A stretch of 64,000 nt of DNA from Comamonas sp. GB3 AK4-5 (lineage in GTDB: Bacteria; Pseudomonadota; Gammaproteobacteria; Burkholderiales; Burkholderiaceae_C), in the NCBI RefSeq assembly GCF_041320665.1, contig NZ_CP166730.1:3968001-4032000 (forward strand), written 5' to 3'. A program made the position numbers and the translations under genes. Of the stretch, positions 1 to 7,349 are shown piece by piece. Under the pieces are notes generated by a model. The model saw nothing but the letters and a program-made list of their open reading frames with translations, was not told the DNA's origin and did not search any database. The first letter of the stretch is position 1. Every line of letters starts with the position of its first letter.

Positions 1-815
1 GCAAGGCGGGCGACGTGGGCGGCGTGGAGCTGCTGCAATCCCGCGTGGAACGCGACCAGTTCGCCGCCGACGTGACCTCTGCCCGGGCCGAGGCCCAGGC
101 CGCCATGCTGGCCCTGTCGGTACCGCTGAGCCGTCGCATGGCCGAGGTGCTGGGCGCCGGCCAGGGCGATGTGGCGCTGTCCTGCGAGTTCACGCCCTTT
201 GCCCAAGGCAATGATCTGCAGGCCCTGCTGCCCGAGGCCATGCGCGCCCGTGACGACATCCGCATCGCCGAAGCCACCCTGGCCAATGCCCGCGACAAGG
301 CCGATCTGGCCCAGGCCGAGCGCTGGGTCAACCCCACGGTCTCCGTGGGCGTGGGCCGCACCCCCGGCCACGCTGGCGGCGTGGGCAGTGACGGCGAACC
401 CTATGACGCTGCCATGCGTTCGCGCATGCTCAAGGTGGGCGTCAGCGTTCCGCTGCCGTTTTCACGCCTGAACAAGGGCACTTTGGTGCAGGCCGAGGCC
501 GAGGTCACCCAGGCCATCCTGGAGCTGGACCAGGCCCGCCACAAGACCGAGGCCGAGGTGCGTGCCGCGCAATTCCGCTTCCTGGCCGCACATGAGAATG
601 TGCAGCGCTATCGCAACGGCATGTTGGCCGATGCGCAAAAAGTGCTGGAGGGCATACGCTTGTCCTACCGCCATGGTGCAGCTTCGCTGCTGGAGTTGCT
701 GGCTGCCCAGCACTCGGCCGATGAGGCCTACCAAGACTATTTGCAGGCCCAGGCCGATCTGGCCACTGCCACCGTAGAGTTACAGCTGAGCGTGGGACTG
801 CGCCCAGCTCTTTGA
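1..815 (+). CDS. TolC/CzcC-family outer membrane efflux protein, C-terminal part
   Basis: The reading frame is open from the first bases, so the gene begins outside the window; about 270 C-terminal residues are visible. They are rich in Ala, Gln, Glu and Leu helices and end in the typical second half of a TolC-type channel: a beta-strand stretch with VSVPLPF, a long helix, then YRHGAASLLELLAAQ and a Y-x-x-x-L helix. Such proteins form the outer membrane duct of RND or other tripartite exporters; the CzcC branch serves heavy-metal pumps. The stop is 22 bp before mgtA, so co-transcription is likely, but the partner pump genes would lie to the left of the window. The substrate cannot be told from this fragment. 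Confidence 0.85.
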   Translation, partial: KAGDVGGVELLQSRVERDQFAADVTSARAEAQAAMLALSVPLSRRMAEVLGAGQGDVALSCEFTPFAQGNDLQALLPEAMRARDDIRIAEATLANARDKADLAQAERWVNPTVSVGVGRTPGHAGGVGSDGEPYDAAMRSRMLKVGVSVPLPFSRLNKGTLVQAEAEVTQAILELDQARHKTEAEVRAAQFRFLAAHENVQRYRNGMLADAQKVLEGIRLSYRHGAASLLELLAAQHSADEAYQDYLQAQADLATATVELQLSVGLRPAL

Positions 816-837
816 AAAGCCTTGCAAGGAGCGAGCC

Positions 838-3624
838 ATGCACTTCTTCACGTCCTGGTTTGGTGATTTTTTGCGCCGCCGCCACAACTTGCGGCTGTTT
901 CGCCGCAGTGCGCTGCCAGGCATGGAACGTGGCCCCGGCGGCAAGCCCATCGCCCCGGCGGCCGTACCCGAACAGCTGACCCGCGCCCTGTGGCGTGCGG
1001 CCTGCGACGACATTCCCGGCGCGCTGGTGCGCCTGCAGTCCCATGAAGATGGGCTGAGCGATACCGAGGCGGCCGAGCGCCTGCAGCGCATAGGCCCCAA
1101 CGAGGTGGACCACGAAAAGCCCCTGCCCTGGTGGCAACACCTGTGGCAGTGCTACCGCAACCCTTTCAACGTGTTGCTGACGCTGCTGGCCATCGTCTCC
1201 TGGGCCACCGAGGACATCCAGGCCACCGTGGTCATTGGCGCCATGGTGCTGCTGTCCACGGTGATCCGCTTTGTGCAGGAAGGGCGCTCGCAGCGCAGTG
1301 CCGAGCAGCTCAAGGCCATGGTGAGCAGCACCGCCACCGTGATCCGCCGCGACCTGGGCACCGAGGCCGCCGAAGTGGCCGAGCGCTACTTTGATGCCCG
1401 CATCAACTCCCGCCGCCCGGCAGCACGGCGTGAAGTGGCCATGCGCGAGCTGGTGCCTGGCGACCATATCTGGCTGTCCGCCGGCGACATGATTCCCGCC
1501 GACTGCCGCGTGCTGACGGCCAAGGACCTGTTTGTGGCACAAGCCGCCATGACGGGAGAGTCGCTGCCGGTGGAGAAATTCGCCGAACGCCAGCAGCTGT
1601 CCGACGGCATTCTGGAGCAGACCAATCTGCTGTTCATGGGCACCAATGTGGTGTCGGGCGTGGCCACGGCCGTGGTGGTGGCCACAGGCAACCAGACCTA
1701 TTTCGGCCAACTGGCCCACCGCGCCATCGCCACCGACCGTGCGCCCACCTCTTTTCAGGCCGGAGTCAACAGCGTCTCCTGGTTGCTGATCCGCTTCGCC
1801 CTGGTCATGGTCCCCCTGGTGCTGCTGCTCAACGGCTTCACCAAGGGCGACTGGATGGAGGCCTTTCTCTTCGCGCTGTCCGTGGCCGTGGGCCTGACAC
1901 CGGAGATGCTGCCCATGATCGTCACCTCCACTCTGGCCAAGGGTGCGGTGGTGCTCTCGCGCCAGAAAGTCATCGTCAAGCGGCTGGACGCCATCCAGAA
2001 CTTCGGCGCCATGGATGTGCTGTGCACCGACAAGACCGGCACGCTGACGCAGGACCGCATCGTGCTGGAGCGCCACACCGATGTGTTCGGCAACCCCTCG
2101 CGAGAGACCTTGCGCCTGGCCTGGCTCAACAGCTTCCACCAGACCGGTCTGAAGAACCTGCTGGACCGCGCCGTCATCGAGCACATGGACCTGAACCCCG
2201 ATGCCGCGCTCACGCAGAACTGGCAGAAGGTGGATGAGATCCCCTTTGACTTCGAGCGCCGGCGCATGTCGGTGCTGCTGCGCCCCGAGGACGCCCAGGG
2301 CGACACGCTGCTGGTGTGCAAGGGCGCGGTCGAGGAAATGCTGTCCGTGTGCACCCTGGTGCGCGACGGCGATGCCACCGTGGCCCTGGATGCCACCATG
2401 CTGGCACGCGTGCGCGCCGTGACCGAGGGGCTGAACACCCAGGGCCTGCGCGTGGTGGCCGTGGCCAGCCGCCAGCTGCCTGCCAGCCCCTTGTCCAGCT
2501 ACAACTACGGCGTGGCCGATGAGGCCGAGCTGACACTGGTGGGTTACATCGCCTTTCTGGACCCACCCAAGGAGTCCACCGCACCCGCGCTGCAGGCCCT
2601 GGCCGAGCATGGTGTGGACGTGAAGGTGCTGACCGGCGACAACGAGCTGGTCGCCGCCCGAGTCTGCGAGCAGGTGGGCCTGGCCGTAGGCCAGCCCGTG
2701 ACCGGCCCGCAGGTGGAGCGCATGAGCGACTCCGCACTGGCGGCTGCCGTGCAAAAACACCAGCTGTTCGCCCGCCTCACCCCGCTGCACAAGGAACGCA
2801 TCGTGCACGCCCTGCGTGCCCAGGGCCGGGTGGTGGGCTTCATGGGAGATGGCATCAACGATGCACCCGCCCTGCGCGCCGCCGACATCGGCATCAGCGT
2901 GGACGGCGCGGTGGACATCGCCAAGGAAGCAGCCGACATCATCTTGCTGGAAAAAAGCCTGATGGTGCTGGAGCAAGGCGTGGTCGAAGGCCGCCGCACC
3001 TTCTGCAATATGCTGAAGTACATCCGCATGACGGCCAGCTCCAATTTTGGCAACGTGTTCTCGGTGCTGGTGGCCTCGGTGTTTCTGCCGTTTTTGCCCA
3101 TGCTGCCACTGCAGCTGCTAGTGCAGAACCTGCTGTACGACATCTCGCAGATCGCCATCCCCTTCGACAAGGTGGACCCGGAATCGGTGCGCCAGCCCCT
3201 GCGCTGGAACCCCCAGGACATTGGCCGCTTCATGCTGTGTTTCGGGCCGCTGAGCTCGCTGTTCGACATTCTGTGCTTTGGCATGATGTGGTGGATCTTC
3301 CAGGCCAACACGCCCGAGCAGCAAACGCTGTTCCAGTCCGGCTGGTTTGTCGTCGGCCTGCTGACCCAGACCTTGATCGTGCACATGATCCGCACGCCAC
3401 GCCTGCCCTTTATTGAAAGCCATGCCGCCTGGCCGCTGCTGCTGGCCACCGTGGTCATCATGGCCATCGGCGTGTTCCTGCCCATGGGACCGCTGGCCGA
3501 CTACTTCAAGATGGAAGCGCTGCCGCCCCTGTACTGGCCCTTCCTGGTCGCCATCTTGCTGGGCTATGCCACGCTGACCACCGTGGTCAAGCGCCACTAC
3601 ATCCGCAAGTTTGGCTGGCAGTAA
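838..3624 (+). CDS. mgtA: magnesium-translocating P-type ATPase MgtA
   Basis: A 928-residue P-type ATPase that should import Mg2+ across the inner membrane at the cost of ATP. The phosphorylation motif DKTGTLT begins at about Asp398, the actuator loop carries TGES, and the hinge motif GDGINDAP lies near residue 675. TPEMLPMIVTSTLA before the phosphorylation site and the LVQNLLYDISQIAIPFD segment near the C-terminus are typical of MgtA/MgtB rather than Ca2+ or heavy-metal pumps. The length is normal for the family. The ATG is preceded by AAGGAG. It follows the efflux-channel gene by 22 bp and lies upstream of an mgtC-like gene, a common partner in Mg2+ homeostasis. No leader ORF or Mg2+ riboswitch can fit in the short gap in front of it. 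Confidence 0.95.
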   Translation: MHFFTSWFGDFLRRRHNLRLFRRSALPGMERGPGGKPIAPAAVPEQLTRALWRAACDDIPGALVRLQSHEDGLSDTEAAERLQRIGPNEVDHEKPLPWWQHLWQCYRNPFNVLLTLLAIVSWATEDIQATVVIGAMVLLSTVIRFVQEGRSQRSAEQLKAMVSSTATVIRRDLGTEAAEVAERYFDARINSRRPAARREVAMRELVPGDHIWLSAGDMIPADCRVLTAKDLFVAQAAMTGESLPVEKFAERQQLSDGILEQTNLLFMGTNVVSGVATAVVVATGNQTYFGQLAHRAIATDRAPTSFQAGVNSVSWLLIRFALVMVPLVLLLNGFTKGDWMEAFLFALSVAVGLTPEMLPMIVTSTLAKGAVVLSRQKVIVKRLDAIQNFGAMDVLCTDKTGTLTQDRIVLERHTDVFGNPSRETLRLAWLNSFHQTGLKNLLDRAVIEHMDLNPDAALTQNWQKVDEIPFDFERRRMSVLLRPEDAQGDTLLVCKGAVEEMLSVCTLVRDGDATVALDATMLARVRAVTEGLNTQGLRVVAVASRQLPASPLSSYNYGVADEAELTLVGYIAFLDPPKESTAPALQALAEHGVDVKVLTGDNELVAARVCEQVGLAVGQPVTGPQVERMSDSALAAAVQKHQLFARLTPLHKERIVHALRAQGRVVGFMGDGINDAPALRAADIGISVDGAVDIAKEAADIILLEKSLMVLEQGVVEGRRTFCNMLKYIRMTASSNFGNVFSVLVASVFLPFLPMLPLQLLVQNLLYDISQIAIPFDKVDPESVRQPLRWNPQDIGRFMLCFGPLSSLFDILCFGMMWWIFQANTPEQQTLFQSGWFVVGLLTQTLIVHMIRTPRLPFIESHAAWPLLLATVVIMAIGVFLPMGPLADYFKMEALPPLYWPFLVAILLGYATLTTVVKRHYIRKFGWQ

Positions 3625-3686
3625 GACCATCACGGATGGGGGAATGCATGGAGCAGGCGGCTTGCTAAAGCAGGCGCCTGTTCTTG

Positions 3687-3866
3687 CGAAGCCTGGGGCT
3701 TCGTAGCTGCCCCTTTGGAAGACGGCCATACAGTGCTTGATGCTTTGTTGCCTGCCCTTGCCGTACCAAAGTACTGTCTGCGGGCACGCGTCGCGCCTCA
3801 AGCACTGTCTGGCCGTTGGGTTGTTACTTAAGGGCCCGCTGTACTGCGCTGGCCCACTCCGGCTGG
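3687..3866 (+). repeat. R1 dispersed structured repeat, copy A
   Basis: About 180 bp shared with copies at 6904-7085 (opposite orientation) and 25672-25836. The core at 3722-3816 is 95 nt and folds into three nested stems: outer arms of 19 nt (ACGGCCATACAGTGCTTGA against 3798-3816, one mismatch), a middle stem (3750-3757 with 3782-3789) and an inner GTAC-CAAA-GTAC hairpin at 3763-3774. Flanking similarity includes GAAGCC/GGCTTC on the left and GGCCCACTCCGGC on the right. It contains no plausible gene. It lies in the 348-bp gap between mgtA and the mgtC-like gene. Confidence 0.85.
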
Positions 3867-3887
3867 CAAAAAACACCATGTTTTTTG
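3867..3887. other. AT-rich perfect palindrome
   Basis: CAAAAAACA-CCA-TGTTTTTTG is a perfect 9-bp inverted repeat directly after R1 copy A. It has an A-tract on one side and a T-tract on the other, but no GC stem, so it is a poor intrinsic terminator. Its role is unknown. Confidence 0.5.
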
Positions 3888-3915
3888 GTCCCCATAAAAA
3901 GTGCATAGTTCGTCT

Positions 3916-3931
3916 GTGACAAATATGTCAC
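3916..3931. promoter_or_regulatory. possible operator upstream of mgtC-like gene
   Basis: GTGACA-AATA-TGTCAC is a perfect 6-bp inverted repeat with a 4-bp centre, 41 bp before the ATG of the mgtC-like gene. Its position suits a repressor or activator site. The half-sites resemble CRP half-sites but the spacing is wrong for CRP. No cognate regulator is evident. Confidence 0.4.
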
Positions 3932-3972
3932 GGCAAGGCGCTAGGCTTTGTCGTGCAACTCCCTGAACTCAC

Positions 3973-4701
3973 ATGCAACATTGGCCCGCCTTCGATCTTT
4001 CCGCCACGCTCAGCACGCTGGCCAGCCTGGCCTTGGCTTTCTGCCTGGGCGCATTGATTGGCTTTGAGCGCCAGATCCGCCAGCGCACGGCCGGCCTGCG
4101 CACCAACACCCTGGTGGCCGTGGGCGCAGCGGTGTTCGTCGATCTGGCGGTGCGCTTTTATGTCCTGTATGGCGGCTCCCCCAGCCCCATGCAGGTCATT
4201 GCCTATGTGGTGTCGGGCATCGGCTTTCTGGGCGCCGGCGCCATCATGAAGGAAGGCGCCAATGTCTCCGGCCTCAACACCGCCGCCACGCTGTGGGGCT
4301 CGGCCGCCGTGGGCTGCTGCGCCGGCGCCAAGCTGCTGCCCGAAGCCATTCTTGCCGCCCTGTTCGTGCTGGCGGCCAACACTTTGCTGCGCCCGGTGGT
4401 CAACCGCATCAACCGCCAGCCCATGCAGGAGGAGTTCAGCGAAGCCACCTATGCCGTCTATGTGATTTGCCGCCACCCCCACCAGTCCGAGATCCGCGAA
4501 AAACTGGTGGAGTGGATGGACCAGGCCAGCTACCCCGTGCGTGACATCGACCACCATGCCTTCGGCCAGGGCAACACCGAAATCGAGGCCACGCTGTACG
4601 CCACCGCCGTGGAGGGCGACGAGCTGGACAAGATCATGACGCGGCTGGAAGCCGAAGAAGGCGTGCTGCAGGCCTTCTGGAGTTCGCGGGCGGAGGATTG
4701 A
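3973..4701 (+). CDS. mgtC: MgtC/SapB-family membrane protein
   Basis: 242 residues. The N-terminal half holds four to five membrane segments with the family signatures LGALIGFERQ (about residues 24-33) and GFLGAGAIMKEG (about residues 81-92). The C-terminal 90 residues form a soluble ACT-like domain. MgtC proteins of pathogens modulate the F1Fo ATPase and adaptation to low Mg2+; family members in environmental bacteria are mostly uncharacterised. Position downstream of mgtA on the same strand supports a role in Mg2+ or membrane-potential homeostasis, but the 348-bp gap and the palindrome before it suggest its own promoter. The C-terminal domain argues for the MgtC rather than the short SapB form. 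Confidence 0.88.
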   Translation: MQHWPAFDLSATLSTLASLALAFCLGALIGFERQIRQRTAGLRTNTLVAVGAAVFVDLAVRFYVLYGGSPSPMQVIAYVVSGIGFLGAGAIMKEGANVSGLNTAATLWGSAAVGCCAGAKLLPEAILAALFVLAANTLLRPVVNRINRQPMQEEFSEATYAVYVICRHPHQSEIREKLVEWMDQASYPVRDIDHHAFGQGNTEIEATLYATAVEGDELDKIMTRLEAEEGVLQAFWSSRAED

Positions 4702-4770
4702 CCCCCTGAGCCGCCTGTGGCGCCTTCCTCCCCAGGGGGACGACACCGACGCGGCGGGGCGGCCCTTGCG
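4702..4770 (-). repeat. R2 gene-end repeat
   Basis: Starts with CCCCCTGAG immediately after the mgtC stop codon and runs through a GGCGCC/GGGGGA block to GGGGCGGCCCTTGCG. It matches, in the opposite sense, the copies at 8866, 29846, 31601, 34931 and 37091. The rest of the 301-bp gap up to 5003 holds nothing recognisable. Confidence 0.75.
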
Positions 4771-5002
4771 TGCTGTCCTCGCATGGACAGTGTCTGTTTT
4801 ATAGATGGTGGGACATGCCAATACCATGGGCGGCGAAAGCAAAACGCCCCCTGGCCCACCTTCGTGGTCCTGGCATAGGCTTCAGAGGATATGCAGTGTC
4901 TTGGATAGCTGATATGCCAGCGCTTGTTTGCACCCAAGTACCTGGCAGGCCCTCTACCATGTGCACAGCGTCCACGCTTTTTTGCCTACCTACCTTGCCG
5001 TG

Positions 5003-6085
5003 ATGATTTCCAGCCTGCTCTCCTCCGCCCGACTGCGCCGCAGCCTGATCGCCATGGTGTTGGGCCTGGCCATGGCCGCCATCTTTGTGGCCGACACCAT
5101 GACGGAATACGCGGTGGCAGCGGCGGTGTTCCACACGGCAGTCATTCTGGTTGCGGTGCGCTGGTTCAGCCCGCGTACCGTGGTGGCACTGACGGTGCTG
5201 TGCATTGTGCTGACGGTGGTGAGCTTTGCCCTCACGCCCGGCGGGCTGTACCGCGTGGGCCTGGTCAACACCGGCATCAGCATTCTGGCCATCGCCATCA
5301 CCGCCTACCTGGGTCTAAAGATGGTGGCCGCCCAGACCGCCGCCCATGAGGCGCAAGCACAGCTGCTGCACATCGCACGGGCAACCAGCCTCGGCGAGTT
5401 GACGGCCTCCATCGCGCATGAAGTCAACCAGCCGCTGGCAGCCATCGTCACCAGCAGCCAGGCCGGCCAGCGCTGGCTCAACCACCAGCCGCCCCAGCTG
5501 GAAAAGGCCCACCAGGCATTGCAGCGCATCCTGGCCGATGCCGAGCGCGCCAGCAACGTCATCACCCGCATCCGTGGCATGGCGCGCGGCGAAGCCCCGC
5601 AGCGCCAGTCCTTTGTGCTTGAAGATGCAGCGCGTGAAATGGTGGCGCTGTCGCATGGTGCGCTGGAGCAACGCGGCATTGCCGTGCGCTGGGATTTCGC
5701 CCCCAATCTGCCTGCGGCCTGGGCCGATCGCATCCAGATACAGCAGGTGGTGGGTAATTTGCTGCTCAATGCCATTGACGCCATGGATGCCGACCATTTG
5801 CAGCCCGAGATCACCATCACTGCACGCCGCCTGGGCGAAGACCAGCTGCAGCTGACGCTGGCCGACTGCGGCAGCGGCCTGTCTCCCGCCGTCCAGTCCC
5901 ATTTGTTCGATGCCTTCTGGACCACCAAATCGCACGGCATGGGTCTGGGCCTGACCATCAGCCGCAGCATGGTGGAAGCCCACGGCGGCCGCATCTGGGC
6001 CGAGCCGCGCGGCGAGGGCCTGCCCGGCACGCAGTTTCACATCAGCCTGCCGGCAGCACCAGCTGCCAAGGACGCCCACCCATGA
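5003..6085 (+). CDS. membrane-bound sensor histidine kinase (FixL/DctB-like)
   Basis: 360 residues from the ATG at 5003; an upstream TTG at 4928 in the same frame is less likely because the ATG begins the first membrane segment. Four hydrophobic segments lie in residues 12-105. A dimerisation/phosphotransfer helix follows, with SIAHEVNQP and the phosphoacceptor His139. The ATP-binding domain has an N box (NLLLNAIDAMD), a G1 box (DCGSGL) and a G2 box (GMGLGLTISRS). No separate periplasmic sensor or PAS domain is seen, so the signal is probably sensed in or near the membrane. The gene overlaps the next one by 4 bp (ATGA), so the two are translationally coupled as a two-component system. The stimulus is not evident. 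Confidence 0.9.
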   Translation: MISSLLSSARLRRSLIAMVLGLAMAAIFVADTMTEYAVAAAVFHTAVILVAVRWFSPRTVVALTVLCIVLTVVSFALTPGGLYRVGLVNTGISILAIAITAYLGLKMVAAQTAAHEAQAQLLHIARATSLGELTASIAHEVNQPLAAIVTSSQAGQRWLNHQPPQLEKAHQALQRILADAERASNVITRIRGMARGEAPQRQSFVLEDAAREMVALSHGALEQRGIAVRWDFAPNLPAAWADRIQIQQVVGNLLLNAIDAMDADHLQPEITITARRLGEDQLQLTLADCGSGLSPAVQSHLFDAFWTTKSHGMGLGLTISRSMVEAHGGRIWAEPRGEGLPGTQFHISLPAAPAAKDAHP

Positions 6086-6720
6086 ACAGCCCAGCCTCCT
6101 CCTCACCCACCGCCATGGTCTATGTGGTGGACGACGACAGCTCGGTACGCGCCGCCATCGAAGACCTGCTGGCCTCCGTCGGGCTGGCCGTGCAGGGCTT
6201 TGGCTCCACCGGTGAATTCACCGAACACTGGCGCAGCACGGCCCGCGAGCTGCCTTCCTGCCTGGTGCTGGATATCCGCATGCCGGGCCAAAGCGGCCTG
6301 GAATTCCAGCGCCAGATGCAGGAGCTGGGTGTGGATCTGCCCGTGATCTTCGTCACCGGCCATGGCGACATCCCCATGAGCGTGCAGGCCATGAAGGGCG
6401 GTGCCATCGAGTTTCTGACCAAGCCCTTTCGCGAACAAGAGCTGCTGGACGCCATCCAGCAAGGCATTGAACTGGACCGCTCACGCCATGCCCAGGCCCA
6501 GACCGAGCAGTCACTGCAGGCCCAGTGGGACAGTCTGTCTGCCGGCGAAAAAGACGTGGTGCGGGGCGTGACGGCAGGGCTGCTGAACAAGCAGGTCGCG
6601 GCCGAGCTGGGTGTCAGCGAAATCACCGTCAAGGTGCGCCGCGCCCAGGCCATGCGCAAGCTGGAGATCAAGACCCTGGCTGAGTTGGTGCGCGTGGTGG
6701 ACCGGCTGACCCCCCCCTGA
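6082..6720 (+). CDS. FixJ-family two-component response regulator
   Basis: 212 residues. A receiver domain (about residues 12-127) has the acidic pocket Asp17-Asp19, phosphoacceptor Asp64 in LDIRMPG, Thr92 and Lys114 in LTKPF. A LuxR/FixJ-type DNA-binding domain with GVSEITVKVRRAQAMRKL occupies the last 60 residues. It should be phosphorylated by the kinase encoded just upstream and then activate transcription. The start overlaps the kinase stop by 4 bp. The C-terminus ends in Pro-Pro because the final codons and the TGA lie in the first bases of an R2 repeat. The target genes are unknown. Confidence 0.92.
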   Translation: MNSPASSSPTAMVYVVDDDSSVRAAIEDLLASVGLAVQGFGSTGEFTEHWRSTARELPSCLVLDIRMPGQSGLEFQRQMQELGVDLPVIFVTGHGDIPMSVQAMKGGAIEFLTKPFREQELLDAIQQGIELDRSRHAQAQTEQSLQAQWDSLSAGEKDVVRGVTAGLLNKQVAAELGVSEITVKVRRAQAMRKLEIKTLAELVRVVDRLTPP

Positions 6721-6812
6721 GTCGCCTTCGGCGCCTTCCCCCCGCTCTCGCATCGCTACGCGCTGCGGGCAGGGGGACGCTGCCAGCGCTGCGGGGCGGC
6801 CCTTGCGCGGCA
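6712..6812 (-). repeat. R2 gene-end repeat supplying a stop codon
   Basis: Begins with the C-run and TGA that end the response-regulator gene, continues through CTTCCCCCCGCTC and CAGGGGGACG and ends GGGGCGGCCCTTGCGCGGC. Same family as the copies at 8866 and 34931, in reverse orientation. Confidence 0.8.
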
Positions 6813-6857
6813 GCCCTGGTTCTAGGGCACGCCAGTTTTGTGAGCAGTGCCCTGGCT

Positions 6858-6899
6858 TCACCCCCTCGCCCCTTCGGGGAGAGGGCGGGGATGAGGGGC
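6858..6899. repeat. R3 short CCCTC/GAGGG hairpin repeat
   Basis: CCCCTCGCCCC-TTC-GGGGAGAGGG followed by CGGGGATGAGGGG. Near-identical copies lie at 12307-12346 and 31501-31538. This kind of hairpin repeat is common in intergenic DNA of beta- and gammaproteobacteria. Confidence 0.7.
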
Positions 6900-6903
6900 A
6901 GCC

Positions 6904-7085
6904 TGCCGGAGCGGGCCTGAGACGCGCAGCGGGCATTGAATCCCACCCCACAACGGCCAGACCGCACTTCAGGCGCGACGCGCGTCCGCGGACAGTACTG
7001 GGGTACGGCAAGGACGCGCAACAAAGCATGAAGCGCGGTATGGCCGCCACCAAATGGATCACCACGAAGCCGCCAGGCTTCGCTA
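6904..7085 (-). repeat. R1 dispersed structured repeat, copy C
   Basis: Inverted relative to copies A and B. The 95-nt core is at 6953-7047, with outer arms at 6953-6971 and 7029-7047. Read on the minus strand, the outer stem differs from copy A at two paired sites where both arms changed (A-T to C-G, G-C to C-G); the middle stem is GCGCGTCC/GGACGCGC with all eight pairs intact; the inner hairpin is GTAC-CCCA-GTAC. It lies just beyond the terminator of the tRNA-Gln gene. Confidence 0.85.
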
Positions 7086-7110
7086 CCCATTCCGATAGAA
7101 ATTCAAAAAC

Positions 7111-7140
7111 GAAAAAACCGGCTGTTTGCACAGCCGGGTT
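7111..7140 (-). terminator. rho-independent terminator of tRNA-Gln
   Basis: On the minus strand, CCCGGCTGT and ACAGCCGG form a GC-rich hairpin followed by six T residues, starting 9 nt beyond the tRNA CCA end. Confidence 0.85.
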
Positions 7141-7148
7141 TCGTATTT

Positions 7149-7225
7149 TGGCAGGGGAGGAAGGACTCGAACCCTCGCATGCCGGAATCAAAATCCGGTG
7201 CCTTGACCAACTTGGCGACTCCCCT
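7149..7225 (-). tRNA. tRNA-Gln (anticodon UUG)
   Basis: 77 nt on the minus strand with the CCA encoded. The acceptor stem is AGGGGAG/CTCCCCT with discriminator G. The anticodon stem CCGGA/TCCGG encloses the loop TTTTGAT, giving anticodon TTG. The T arm has GAGGG-TTCGAGT-CCTTC. A terminator follows directly and an extended -10 promoter precedes it, so it is a single-gene unit. Confidence 0.95.
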
Positions 7226-7237
7226 AGCGAAGCCAAG

Positions 7238-7269
7238 ATTCTAGCACGCATTTTTTGCGCACTTTTCAA
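7238..7269 (-). promoter_or_regulatory. probable promoter of tRNA-Gln
   Basis: On the minus strand, TTGAAA at 7264-7269 and TGC-TAGAAT at 7238-7246. The spacing of 20 bp is long, but the TGn motif makes an extended -10. Transcription would start a few bases before the tRNA 5' end. Confidence 0.45.
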
Positions 7270-7349
7270 ACCTCGTTAAATTTTCGCAGCAAGCTGCCAT
7301 TTTGCAGCCACCCCACTTTCCATAGCAGCCATTGCTGCCCCTGCCAGCC

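Noticed and set aside
505..2976. An open frame of more than 800 codons on the minus strand opposite mgtA
   Set aside because: It is the antisense shadow of a well-conserved gene in GC-rich DNA; the amino acid content (His, Gln and Gly rich) is typical of such shadows and no domain is seen.
3915..3932. CRP-type site upstream of the mgtC-like gene
   Set aside because: The half-sites TGTGA and TCAC are separated by eight bases instead of six, so the spacing does not suit CRP.
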